Assembly (NCBI RefSeq): GCF_000259275.1
Contig: NC_017735.1
Location: 1,364,001-1,428,000, forward strand
Length of the DNA: 64,000 nucleotides
Direction of reading: 5' to 3'
Source of the DNA: Helicobacter cetorum MIT 99-5656
Lineage (GTDB): Bacteria > Campylobacterota > Campylobacteria > Campylobacterales > Helicobacteraceae
In this document: positions 55,372-64,000 of the stretch, one piece after another
Layout of the letters: each line of letters starts with the position of its first letter
How positions within the stretch are numbered: the first letter of the stretch is position 1
Made by a program: the position numbers and the translations under genes
The notes under the pieces: generated by a model
Database searches by the model: none
Seen by the model: only the letters and a program-made list of their open reading frames with translations
Told to the model about the DNA's origin: nothing

Positions 55372-57915
55372 TTAAAACTCGTAGTTGATAAAGCAAGTTA
55401 CAGAGCGGCCAGGTCCAGGCTGTCTACCTGTAGGGCTAGTGCCAATACCCCTAAAATAGTATTTCATGTTGAAAATATTATTCACTTGCAAGCTTGCGGT
55501 GATTTTATGGCGGTCATTTTGCCACAATACTTGACTTAGTTGGATATTCCACACCCAATACCATGGCAGCATGCCCACATTATTGCATTGATAGTTAATG
55601 CCCCATAAGGGTTGAATCCATCCGCACACTTGCTTAGATTGTGTGCTATTTAGCATGCTACTATAAGAGCGGCTATAAAAGAAGCTTGATAACCCAATGG
55701 TAGTGTTTTTATAATTGTAGCGTGCGTCAAAAATAAATTGGTTAGGGCTTACATAAGGAAATCTCTTACCCTTAATATTAAAAGTATCGTATTGTCCGTC
55801 ATAAGAAGAATTGACAATACCTACAAAGAAAGGGTTACTATCGCCATTATTAGTGATTATCGCATCCGCATAAGTGTAAGCCGCATGGAGTTGTAAGCCC
55901 CTAACTGGCACATAATAAGCTTCTAATTCTACCCCTTGACTTCTGCCATCAATTGGCACTGAAGTATAGCCCCCTGAATTATAATCTTTTGCAAAAGTCA
56001 AAAAGTAGTTTGCATTAAAACTTAGCTTATCCTTGTAGCTATAGCGTTGTCCCACTTCAATTTCATTGAAATGTTGTGTGTAAAATTGCTCATAAAATCC
56101 GTTGTAAAAAGCCGCCATTCCTTGTTGTGGGGGAATGAAACTGCGCTGATAATTGAAATAGAGCAACCACCCTTCAAGTGGCTTATAGGCGATATTGACT
56201 GCGGGGTTCCATTCATTTTGTTGTTTAGGATAATCCCTGTAAATAAAGTCATCTTGCTCGTTCATATCTAGCATATTGTAAGTGTAGTTAGGGTTGAGCA
56301 TTTTAATTTTGTAATGGTAATTCAAAAAAGTGTATCTAAGTCCCGGAGTGATTACAATCTTGCCGTCTAAAATATCAATTTTATCGCTCAAATACACCGC
56401 TGTAAAATTATTATTCAAGCGTTGATCAGGGAAAAAGGCGTAGTTTTCTTGATACCCTGTCTGAGAACAATCGCTTGTGTTATACCCCAAGTCCCCATCT
56501 GCTTCTAATTGCTGCACGCTTCTATTACCCACCACAACACCATCTTTGAGCGTAACGCCACTATTTTCTAAATCTTGTAAACTTTCATGAAAAATCCTAC
56601 CTTTAATGGGGGTGAATCCGCCTTTACAAATGGTTGTATTTCTCAAAGCGGGTGGAAAATACAAATCAGAAGCAAAAAACCTTAAGCCCGCTATAAAAGT
56701 TTGCTTAACATTACCTGTCTTAACATTCAAATGCAATTTAGGCTCAAAGGCGTTAAACACAAACCTTCTAGGATGGTGAAACACCGCATAGCCATTGTAT
56801 TTTTCATCAGTATAAACAAGCCCGTCATTAGGGTTACTATTGACATTTAAAAAATTGGTGTCAAATTCAAAATCCCTACTCATATCTTGAGTGTAGTAGG
56901 TAAAAGTGAAATCGCCATTGACCTTTTCACTGGTGCCAAAATAATTTTGATATACAATACCAAAACGCTTTGAACGCCCGCTTTTAATATTATTGGGGCG
57001 GTCGTTTTGAAAGCGGTTTTGATTATAAGCTTCTATACTCAAACTTCCTGGGTCAGCAAAATAAAAATCATAGTATTGGTAATAGGCTTTAAAACTATTA
57101 TTATCATTAACTTTCCAAAGACCTTCTAACATAAAATTACGATTATTGATAGGGCTACTATCTCTAAAACCTTGCCCTTTGAGTAAATCCATTTGCATTT
57201 GAACCCCAAAATGCTTGTTTATCATACCGCCACTCTTCAAATAAGTGTCATAAAGCATGTTATTACCCAAGCTTTTAATGGGGTTCTTAGCGTTTTTGTT
57301 AAAAAATCCGCCATTTCTAGCCTTCCCCCAAAAAGTAGTTCTTTCAGCCACTTCATTAACCCAAGTTTTTGGAATTTCTTTGGTGATAATATCAATAACG
57401 CCCCCAAAAGTATTAGGCCCATATTGAACGCTTGCTCCCCCCTTCACAATATCAATCCTATCCACATTCAAAAAATTTAAGGGTATAATGGGTAATCTAA
57501 TCGCTGAATAGGGGTCAGCATAAATAGGAATGCCATTGATTAAAATATTTCCTGTATCACTATGCCCTGCAGCCCCAGCTCCAAACCCCCTCACACTAAT
57601 AGAAGGCTCTGAGCCTGTGCCATTGACATTTCTAATCTGAAGTCCGGGGGCATTTTGCAAAGACTCTTCAATGCTCTGATTAGCCCCTTGAGTGATTTGC
57701 TTATTAGAAATCACCGTCCTACTTCCTGCAAAATTCTTAACGCTTGGACTTTGCCAATTCTTAGGGGCATCAATACCGCCATATTCTCTGGAGTCAATAT
57801 TCTTATTAACCCCCAAAGCCTTCACTTTGCTTAGAGTGTAAGATTTTTTATCGCTTTTTGCATCTAGCACAACCACGCCAAGCAATGCCAACAACAACCA
57901 ATTTCTATATTTCAT
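55372..57915 (-). CDS. fecA: FecA-type TonB-dependent outer membrane receptor
   Basis: The 847-residue receptor has a signal peptide (ending near LDAKSDKK), a plug domain (about 60-200: SRTVISNKQI, IEESLQNAPGLQIRNVNGTGSEPSISVRGFG, VKGGASVQYGPNTFGGVIDIITK), then a 22-strand barrel ending with an aromatic CFINYEF. The sequence fits the FecA group of H. pylori. Length suggests FecA3 (HP1400, 842 residues), which is nickel/NikR-controlled; I cannot settle substrate between ferric citrate and nickel. Upstream are a TATAGT box and a Fur-like site. It converges with the thioesterase gene. Confidence 0.82.
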   Translation of the reverse strand: MKYRNWLLLALLGVVVLDAKSDKKSYTLSKVKALGVNKNIDSREYGGIDAPKNWQSPSVKNFAGSRTVISNKQITQGANQSIEESLQNAPGLQIRNVNGTGSEPSISVRGFGAGAAGHSDTGNILINGIPIYADPYSAIRLPIIPLNFLNVDRIDIVKGGASVQYGPNTFGGVIDIITKEIPKTWVNEVAERTTFWGKARNGGFFNKNAKNPIKSLGNNMLYDTYLKSGGMINKHFGVQMQMDLLKGQGFRDSSPINNRNFMLEGLWKVNDNNSFKAYYQYYDFYFADPGSLSIEAYNQNRFQNDRPNNIKSGRSKRFGIVYQNYFGTSEKVNGDFTFTYYTQDMSRDFEFDTNFLNVNSNPNDGLVYTDEKYNGYAVFHHPRRFVFNAFEPKLHLNVKTGNVKQTFIAGLRFFASDLYFPPALRNTTICKGGFTPIKGRIFHESLQDLENSGVTLKDGVVVGNRSVQQLEADGDLGYNTSDCSQTGYQENYAFFPDQRLNNNFTAVYLSDKIDILDGKIVITPGLRYTFLNYHYKIKMLNPNYTYNMLDMNEQDDFIYRDYPKQQNEWNPAVNIAYKPLEGWLLYFNYQRSFIPPQQGMAAFYNGFYEQFYTQHFNEIEVGQRYSYKDKLSFNANYFLTFAKDYNSGGYTSVPIDGRSQGVELEAYYVPVRGLQLHAAYTYADAIITNNGDSNPFFVGIVNSSYDGQYDTFNIKGKRFPYVSPNQFIFDARYNYKNTTIGLSSFFYSRSYSSMLNSTQSKQVCGWIQPLWGINYQCNNVGMLPWYWVWNIQLSQVLWQNDRHKITASLQVNNIFNMKYYFRGIGTSPTGRQPGPGRSVTCFINYEF

Positions 57916-57927
57916 GCAAAAACTCCT

Positions 57928-57953
57928 ATATAATGATAACTACAATTACTATA
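57928..57953 (-). promoter_or_regulatory. fecA promoter with Fur-like (or NikR-like) operator
   Basis: On the minus strand, TATAGT (57948-57953) is followed by TAGTTATCATTATAT (57928-57942), which matches the Fur consensus TAATAATnATTATTA at 10 of 14 positions and overlaps the predicted start. The wider pair TATAGTAAT...ATTATATA could also be a NikR site. AGGAG follows just before the ATG. Confidence 0.45.
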
Positions 57954-58239
57954 CAGACAAAATACAAGGCGTAGTGTAGGGTTAATAAAATTAAAAGTCA
58001 ATATTAAATTGTAAAAATATAATCATTTTTACAAGAAATAACAGCTTTGAGAGCAAGAATACTTAAAAAAGCTTCAAAACAAACTAGAAAAAAGAGAGAA
58101 AATTTAATTGTTATTTATCCAAGTGGTGCCAGCTAACTGAATGTCTAGAAAAAGTCCCAAAAGACAGCTTTGAATGCCTAAAATGCCTCTCATTGACAAA
58201 GTTATACAAAAAATCTGAACCCACCCTAAGTAACCACAT
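57954..58239 (+). other. Non-coding spacer upstream of fecA
   Basis: No gene with a start and ribosome site is visible. A plus-strand frame near 58110-58240 encodes a short cysteine-containing peptide (WCQLTECLEKVPKDSFECLKC) that I could not place and treat as a probable relic. Confidence 0.4.
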
Positions 58240-58780
58240 TTGAAGCAGAGTTAAAAAGACTGGATTTTATGCAAGTATAGTTATAGTCCAAGAAGCCATA
58301 ATACCTCAAACCCCATCATCTATCATCACCAAAAAATTGTTTGTAGCCCATTTGGATACCAAAGCCATTCATCACGCCATTACTGTTCAAAGGTTTCTCA
58401 AGACTCGCATTGTTGCGTGGCATTGATATGTTATCTCACATTATCTCCCTTTGGAAAGTTGGGGTCAGTAGTCGTATAGACGACATTAGATAAAGATAAT
58501 TTACTAACAAGAATACCTTGAAGGGCTTGCAAACTCGCTTTATTCTGTTCTACATTGACAAATATCATTAGCTAGTTTGATATTCTTAGTGGCAGTATTG
58601 CCATAGTATTCAGCCGTCGTATACAAAGCAACAAAAACTAGTTCCGTTAAATTCTGCTTGTAAACTTCCTACTAACTTTTGATTCTAAACCGATACATTT
58701 TCCTATTATGCCCCACATCGCCATAATCGTTCTAATAACATCAGAGACGGCGTTATTTAATATGAATAATTGCGAATTAT
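58240..58780 (-). pseudogene. Relic of a Hop-family adhesin gene
   Basis: Read on the minus strand, the stretch encodes GVMNGFGIQMGYKQFFGDD, a stop, then LRYYGFLDYNYT and SSLFNSASNVVT, closely matching the barrel start of the intact adhesin at 36742-38877. Upstream pieces (ASLQALQGILVSKLSLSNVVYTTTD) also match its helical part. Stops and frameshifts and the missing 5' and 3' ends show it is dead. It could still donate sequence by gene conversion. Confidence 0.78.
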
Positions 58781-58981
58781 GTTAAAAAATATCATTAAAA
58801 GTCAATACAAATCAAATTAGAACAAGAAATCACAAAAAAATATTATTTTAAATAAAAAGCTTTTAAGAAGTATTTTTTAAAATCACTAAAGCATGAAAAG
58901 AAATCAAGGCATTGATAAAGGTATTTTTAGCTATCAATATTTAAGGCGTCTTAAACGCTCAATAAGAGTTTAACTTAACCC

Positions 58982-59257
58982 TTATAATTCATGCACTTGA
59001 GAATAGAATAATTTGATAGAAGCAAACTGATTTCGTAAGGCTTGACTTAATGCGAGTGTCATTTCATCGCTTAAAAAAAGCTTGAATTTAGCGTAGTCTT
59101 TACGCCCACTCACTTGCTCTTTTTCACTCAAAAGTAAACTAGAAGTGGCGTATTTATAGCATTCCATGTAGAAAAAGTCATCAAAACCCTTTTCAAACAA
59201 ATAATCTATTAAGGCGTCTTTAAGACGCAAATCAATATAGATTTCTAAAGCACACAT
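58982..59257 (-). CDS. DUF3240-like small protein of the Czn operon
   Basis: The 91-residue protein has the ferredoxin-like pattern of the DUF3240 family (ALIDYLFEKGFDDFFYMEC... and LSDEMTLALSQALRNQF), whose members are encoded next to heavy-metal RND pumps. It lies 22 bp downstream of cznA. A role in sensing or modulating the pump is possible but not shown. H. pylori has a small gene in the same spot (HP0968). Confidence 0.65.
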   Translation of the reverse strand: MCALEIYIDLRLKDALIDYLFEKGFDDFFYMECYKYATSSLLLSEKEQVSGRKDYAKFKLFLSDEMTLALSQALRNQFASIKLFYSQVHEL

Positions 59258-59279
59258 GCTAAATCCCTTTCAAACGATT

Positions 59280-62200
59280 TTAATGCTCGCTTAATTTCAA
59301 CTTTTTAGCTACAAGCATAAACATAGGCGGCAATAAGAGTAAAGTTAAAGCACTTGAAGTTACTAAGCCCCCAAGCACGACAATCGCTAGAGGCTTTTGG
59401 ACTTCTGAGCCTACACTATGTGAAAACAATAATGGAATCAATCCTAAACCAGCGATACAAGCGGTCATCAAAACCGGTCTCAAACGCCTTTTTGCCCCCT
59501 GTAAAACGCACTCTTCTATGCTCTTGCCTTGTGATAGAAGCTCTTTGAAATAACCTATCATCACCACGCCATTTAAAACTGCAATCCCAAAAAGAGCGAT
59601 AAAGCCCACGCTCGCTGGCACTGAAATATACTCCCCTACTAGAAATAATGCAATCAATCCGCCGGTCACTGCAAAAGGAATGTTTAAGAGAATGAGTAAG
59701 GCTAAAGGAATGCTTTTAAAAGTGAAAAAGAGAATGAAAAAAATCGCTAATATGCTTAAAGGAATCACAGTTGAAAGCCTTGCATTAGCTCGTTGCTGGT
59801 TTTCAAACTGCCCCCCATAAGTGATGTAGTAACTAGAAGGCAAGCTAATATTTTTACTAATCACCTTTTTAGCTTCTTCTACAAAGGAATTTAAATCTCG
59901 CCCTACCACATTACTACGCACCACACTCATACGCCTTGAATTTTCACGCACAATAGAAACAGGGCCATCCACTTCTTTGATTTCAGCAATGGAAGTAATA
60001 GGCACCGCAACGCCGTATTTTGAAGTGAGAGCTAGGCTTTTAATCTTAGTGATAGAGCTTGCAAAATCACTCTCTTGGCGAATCATTACAGGGGTGCGTG
60101 AAATTCCTGTAGGAATCACATCTACAATCAAGCCTTCTAAAGCGGATTTTAAAAACCTTGAAAACTCATCACTTGCAATCCCTACATTTGCCATAGCCTC
60201 TTTATCTGGGGTTACATACAGGTAGTTTACGCCTTCATTAAGAGTGGTTAACACTTCATTAGAGCCTTTAATCCCTTTTAAAAGCTGTGCAATTTGAAAG
60301 CTCAATTCATTAAGTTTGGTAATATCATCTCCAAAAATTTTAATCGCTAAATCCCCCCTAACTCCTGTTAGCATTTCAGAAATTCTCATTTCAATGGGTT
60401 GGGTGAAAGAAAAATTGATCCCCTTAAAACCTTCTAAGGAATCCATAATTTTTTGTAATAATGCTTCTTTGGATTTAACCGACCACTCTTTTTTAGGAAT
60501 AAAGGATATAAAAGTGTCGCTTTGATTCAAACCGCCTAAATCAAGCCCTATTTCATCGCTTCCGGTGCGTGCGACTATGGTTTTGACTTCTTTAACATTA
60601 TTCCTGATAGCGTTTTCAATTTTTAGCATAAGCTCCTTAGACTGCTCCAAAGAAATAGAAGGGGTAGTTTCTACGCTCAAAACCACATCGCCTTCATCTA
60701 AATTTGGCATGAAAGTCTTACCTACAAAAGGAAATAATGAAAGACTAGCCACTAAGAATATAAACGCTGCGATAATCACCTTTTTAGGATTATAGACAAA
60801 AAATTCTAGCAAAGGGGCATAGACTTTATTTAAAAATCGGGTTAAAAAGGTCTCGCTATGGGGCGTGGCTTTTAACACAATAGAACTCATGACAGGAATA
60901 ATGGTAATGGATAAAATTAAAGTGCCTAACAGAGCATAAACAATACTCTCAGCTAAAGGTTTAAACATCTTCCCTTCTAAGCCTTGTAAGGTTAAAATCG
61001 GCACAAAAAACACGATAATAATCACCACCCCACTCACCACTGAAACTGCAATTTCTTTGCATGAGCGATAAATGGCATGCAATTTGGTAGTAGTGGTATT
61101 ACTGCTTAACTTTTCAAAAGCGTTTTCTACCACTACCACCGCAGAGTCAATCAGCATGCCTATGGCAATAATTAGCCCCCCCAAGCTCATTAGATTTAAA
61201 GTCAAATCATTAAGTTTGATAAGGATAAACGCTACGGACAAGCTTAAGGGCAAAATCACCCCTACTGCAACACTGGCTCGTAAATTCCCTAAGAATAAAA
61301 AGAGTGTGATAATGATTAAAACAATGGCTTCTATAAGCGTTTTAGAAACGGTTGCAATGGCTTTTTGCGTAAATTCTGAGCGGTCATAAAACACATTGAT
61401 AGACACATCATTAGGTAGAAGGGGTTTTAATTCTTCTAATTTTTGACGCACCTGAGTGATAATCTTTTTAGAATTAGCCCCTTTTAAAGAAAGCACCAAG
61501 CCTTCTGTGGTCTCGCCTATGCCATCTTTAGTTACAAAACCTAATCGGGTGCGAGACTGACTGACCACTCTAGCAAAGTCCTTGATGTGTAAATGCCCCA
61601 AATTCGTAGAAATGGTGATTCTGCCGATGTCTTCTAAAGAAAGTGATGCGGTTTGGATTTTGACTAAAAAAGTCTCGCCATCTCTATCCACACGCCCTGC
61701 TCCGCTATTTCTCAAATTCGCTTTTAGAACTTCTTCTAAATCAGAAATGCTTACGCCAAGTCTTGCCATATCATTAAAATCTGGCACAATCACAAACGCC
61801 CTACTAAAACCCCCGATAGAATTGACATCAGCCACGCCACTAATCATTCGTAACTGCGGACGGATAACAAAATCTAAAAGCTGGCGTTTTTCTATCTCAG
61901 TAATATCCCCATCAATAGTGAACATAAACATGTCTGATAAGGGCGTAACAATAGGTGCCATGCCCCCTTCAACGCCTACGGGCAAATCTTTCATCACACT
62001 AAGAAGGCGTTCATTAACAATATTTCTAGCTAGATAAATATCTACACTATCATCAAAGTCTATGGTGATATCTGAAATAGAATACTTAGAGATACTTCTT
62101 AGAGATTTTTGCCCCTTCAACCCTAGAAGCTCTAACTCCAAAGGCCGCACAATGTTATTTTCCATTTCTTCAGGGCTTGAGCCTGGAAGCTTTAAAATGA

Positions 62201-62348
62201 TTTTTACTTGAGTGGGCGAAATATCAGGAAAAGCGTCCACTGGCGTGTTGATAAAACTATAAGTTCCAAAAAATAAAGTTAGAATCGCACAGACAATGAC
62301 AATCACTCGCTGGCGTAAGGAAAATTCAATAATGGAAGCTAACATCAA
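59280..62348 (-). CDS. cznA: Heavy-metal efflux RND pump CznA
   Basis: CznA is the inner-membrane proton-driven pump exporting cadmium, zinc and nickel in H. pylori, needed for nickel balance and gastric colonisation. The 1,022-residue HME-RND protein has 12 membrane segments in two halves. The first begins at IEFSLRQRVIVIVCAILTLFFG; the TM4 charged region includes IIAIGMLIDSAVVVVENAFE with the proton-relay Asp and Glu; the second-half repeat is FIALFGIAVLNGVVMIGYF. The start overlaps cznB by 4 bp. Confidence 0.94.
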   Translation of the reverse strand: MMLASIIEFSLRQRVIVIVCAILTLFFGTYSFINTPVDAFPDISPTQVKIILKLPGSSPEEMENNIVRPLELELLGLKGQKSLRSISKYSISDITIDFDDSVDIYLARNIVNERLLSVMKDLPVGVEGGMAPIVTPLSDMFMFTIDGDITEIEKRQLLDFVIRPQLRMISGVADVNSIGGFSRAFVIVPDFNDMARLGVSISDLEEVLKANLRNSGAGRVDRDGETFLVKIQTASLSLEDIGRITISTNLGHLHIKDFARVVSQSRTRLGFVTKDGIGETTEGLVLSLKGANSKKIITQVRQKLEELKPLLPNDVSINVFYDRSEFTQKAIATVSKTLIEAIVLIIITLFLFLGNLRASVAVGVILPLSLSVAFILIKLNDLTLNLMSLGGLIIAIGMLIDSAVVVVENAFEKLSSNTTTTKLHAIYRSCKEIAVSVVSGVVIIIVFFVPILTLQGLEGKMFKPLAESIVYALLGTLILSITIIPVMSSIVLKATPHSETFLTRFLNKVYAPLLEFFVYNPKKVIIAAFIFLVASLSLFPFVGKTFMPNLDEGDVVLSVETTPSISLEQSKELMLKIENAIRNNVKEVKTIVARTGSDEIGLDLGGLNQSDTFISFIPKKEWSVKSKEALLQKIMDSLEGFKGINFSFTQPIEMRISEMLTGVRGDLAIKIFGDDITKLNELSFQIAQLLKGIKGSNEVLTTLNEGVNYLYVTPDKEAMANVGIASDEFSRFLKSALEGLIVDVIPTGISRTPVMIRQESDFASSITKIKSLALTSKYGVAVPITSIAEIKEVDGPVSIVRENSRRMSVVRSNVVGRDLNSFVEEAKKVISKNISLPSSYYITYGGQFENQQRANARLSTVIPLSILAIFFILFFTFKSIPLALLILLNIPFAVTGGLIALFLVGEYISVPASVGFIALFGIAVLNGVVMIGYFKELLSQGKSIEECVLQGAKRRLRPVLMTACIAGLGLIPLLFSHSVGSEVQKPLAIVVLGGLVTSSALTLLLLPPMFMLVAKKLKLSEH

Positions 62349-63409
62349 TCTTCCCCTAAGTGGTTTATCATGCCCTTTAACCCGATTAACGCCCCCATAG
62401 CGACACTATCAGTGGGCTGTAAATTCTTACTACTCACCACAAAAATCTTGTTGCGTTCTTCTAAGACTTCAACCGCTACAGGTTTAAAACCCTTAAGAGT
62501 TCTAATAAACACTAGGTAATCCTTACCATTTCTAATCAAAGCTTTTGAAGGAACTAATACAGAATCCTTAGGTTGTGAGCCTTGAATATACACTTCTACC
62601 ATTTCGCCCACATGATAGCTCTTCTCACTGATAAGAGCTGTTGCTAAAATGGTGTTAGAACTCCTATCTAAAACGACTGAAACGCTTTGAATTTCGCCTA
62701 TCCACATGCCATCACTGCTATAAATCAAAGAATCATGTTTGACGTATTTAGACACATCTACCGGTAATTTAATGCGTGCAATCAAGTTGTTGCTCTTAGA
62801 AATACGCACATAACTGGTGAAAGCTAAAATTTTTTCACCCGCATTCTTAGGGGCAACGGATAATAAACCACTATCTCTTGCAACAATTCTAAAACCATAA
62901 TTGCCTTTAGGCTTTTTGGGGTCTATGCCAAAGCCTTTAAAAGTGCTTTCCAATTGCTCTACTTTGAGTCTCATTTCTTGACTGATTAAGTAGCTGGTTT
63001 GGTATTCTCTTTTAGAAATAACTCCCGCTTTATATAGCTCTAAATCTTTATTAGTGATGTCCGTAGCGATATTTAACTTATTTTGGTTGTTTTGTAATTC
63101 AAAATACAAATTGCTTAAATCAATGGAGCTGACTTCACAAATCACATCGCCCACTCTCACACGCTCACCTTCTCTTTTATAAACAGCTACTACTGAAGCA
63201 TCAAAACTCAAACTTTGAACCACAGAGCTTTTGCTGTCAAAATCAATGTAAGCGTTAAAAGGAAGTCCTTTGCTAAAAATCTCTCTGTCTAGTCTAACGA
63301 CTTGCAAATCCATTCGCTTGAGTTGTTGCTCGTTTAGAATAATTTCTTGATAATCTTTTGCCCCTAGAAAAACACTCATAAGAATGAGCCACAATAATGT
63401 TTTATTCAA
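62345..63409 (-). CDS. cznB: Periplasmic adaptor CznB
   Basis: CznB is the membrane-fusion protein linking the CznA pump to the CznC channel. The 354-residue protein has a signal peptide (LLWLILMSVFLGAKDYQ), a lipoyl-like domain (VVAVYKREGERVRVGDVICEVSS, about 85-105), a helical hairpin (about 110-165), and a beta-barrel/MP part ending with SVAMGALIGLKGM. It overlaps both neighbours by 4 bp, so cznC-cznB-cznA is one coupled operon. Confidence 0.92.
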   Translation of the reverse strand: MNKTLLWLILMSVFLGAKDYQEIILNEQQLKRMDLQVVRLDREIFSKGLPFNAYIDFDSKSSVVQSLSFDASVVAVYKREGERVRVGDVICEVSSIDLSNLYFELQNNQNKLNIATDITNKDLELYKAGVISKREYQTSYLISQEMRLKVEQLESTFKGFGIDPKKPKGNYGFRIVARDSGLLSVAPKNAGEKILAFTSYVRISKSNNLIARIKLPVDVSKYVKHDSLIYSSDGMWIGEIQSVSVVLDRSSNTILATALISEKSYHVGEMVEVYIQGSQPKDSVLVPSKALIRNGKDYLVFIRTLKGFKPVAVEVLEERNKIFVVSSKNLQPTDSVAMGALIGLKGMINHLGED

Positions 63410-64000
63410 TGCAAATCTCCTAATCTCGTCAAACTCTCCCCTAAAGTCTCTTCTAAAAGAGCAGTAATATCAATGTATTCAATTTTGGCTTGAGCTAGGG
63501 CAATGAGAGCGTCCATGTAAGAATTTTGATAAATCAAGTATTCAAAAAGCCCGATTTTTTGGGCTTCATAAGCAATGCGTCCCATCTCCATTAAACGCTT
63601 TTTATTTGCAATGGCTTCTTTTTGAACTTCAATGTATGCTTCTTTGGTTTTGAGCTGGTTTAAATAGGAGTTGGCATTGATTCTAATGTTTCTTTTCATC
63701 ACTTCATTTTGTGCGAGCGCTCCGCTTTGTAAATCCAAAAATTTTCGCTTTTGGTAGATATTTTTTGGGGTTACTGGTAAAGGAATACGCACTTCCATAG
63801 AAAAGTTTGTAGAAGAGTTATAGCTCTCAGCCCCAAGCCCAAACTCAAAGCTATTAAACACATCTCTACTGGCTAATTTAGCATTGACCCCATAATCCTT
63901 AGCCGTTAAATCCAAAATATCCACATACAAAGAGCGGTTTAATTTGTGCTTTAAAGATTGTGCTTCTAAACGCACATATTCAAAATCTAAGCCTATTACC
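63406..64000 (-). CDS. cznC: Outer membrane efflux protein CznC, 5' end outside window
   Basis: The frame is open to the window edge, so about half or less of the protein is visible. It shows the TolC-like helical repeats (NEVMKRNIRINANSYLNQLKTKEAYIEVQKEAIANKKRLMEMGRIAYEAQKIGLFEYL) ending with DITALLEETLGESL. It forms the outer-membrane channel for CznBA. No damage is seen in the part present. Confidence 0.87.
   Translation of the reverse strand, partial: VIGLDFEYVRLEAQSLKHKLNRSLYVDILDLTAKDYGVNAKLASRDVFNSFEFGLGAESYNSSTNFSMEVRIPLPVTPKNIYQKRKFLDLQSGALAQNEVMKRNIRINANSYLNQLKTKEAYIEVQKEAIANKKRLMEMGRIAYEAQKIGLFEYLIYQNSYMDALIALAQAKIEYIDITALLEETLGESLTRLGDLH

Noticed and set aside
58100..58240. Plus-strand peptide WCQLTECLEKVPKDSFECLKC
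   Set aside because: Cysteine spacing is suggestive, but there is no start codon with a ribosome site and no family I recognise; treated as a relic.
59977..62037. Plus-strand frames opposite cznA
   Set aside because: They are antisense shadows of a clear RND pump gene.

Overview
The window is chromosomal DNA from a gastric Helicobacter of the H. pylori group. It is AT-rich. Most genes read as full-length counterparts of H. pylori genes, in blocks that keep H. pylori order: tlyA-ribF-tkt-addB-ftsK-kgtP-flgG; rdxA-lgt-rluD-waaA-flgZ-nif3-glyQ-gpsA; hypDCB-ackA-pta-fliK-flgD-flgE; fecED; cznABC. The blocks are joined differently from the H. pylori 26695 order I remember, and several proteins look diverged from H. 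pylori. A sister species (H. cetorum-like or H. acinonychis-like) is therefore likely. This assignment is from memory of the families, not from a search.

Layout. 1-10.9 kb: housekeeping genes on the plus strand. 11.1-18.5 kb: a minus-strand run of rdxA, lgt, LPS, tRNA-synthetase and lipid genes. 18.6-20.0 kb: an outer-membrane protein with a G12 tract that is probably phase-variable. 20.2-35.8 kb: nested mobile DNA. A decayed 1.3-kb IS256-family element keeps both terminal inverted repeats (20227 and 35820) and a 7/8 target duplication. It has been split by a 14.3-kb element bounded by AAGAATG direct repeats, the known target of H. pylori plasticity-zone elements (TnPZ/ICEHptfs) and their XerT recombinase. 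This inner element keeps a relaxase, XerT, a truncated OrfQ methylase, iterons and hairpins, but no type IV secretion genes. It looks like a shrunken, possibly mobilizable derivative.

Its cargo is the most unusual part. A nucleotidyltransferase of the AbiEii type and a Fic protein sit in two cassettes whose upstream 215 bp and downstream 150 bp are nearly identical while the enzyme bodies are unrelated. As a result the two unrelated enzymes end in the same 25-residue tail finishing in KRRR. A HEPN-type Abi protein lies between them and has a consensus antisense promoter at its 3' end.

36.7-39.3 kb: a Bab/Sab-type adhesin with a T12 promoter tract, then tRNA-fMet and tRNA-Gln. 39.3-49.6 kb: hydrogenase maturation genes, a cupin with a structured leader, acetate metabolism, and a flagellar hook operon behind a clear sigma-54 promoter. 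49.7-51.9 kb: an IS1595-like fragment joined to a multiply broken restriction-modification gene. 52.0-57.9 kb: iron ABC transporter, a short-chain dehydrogenase, a thioesterase and a FecA-type TonB receptor. 58.2-58.8 kb: relic of a Hop adhesin gene. 59-64 kb: the cadmium/zinc/nickel efflux system CznCBA, cut by the window edge.
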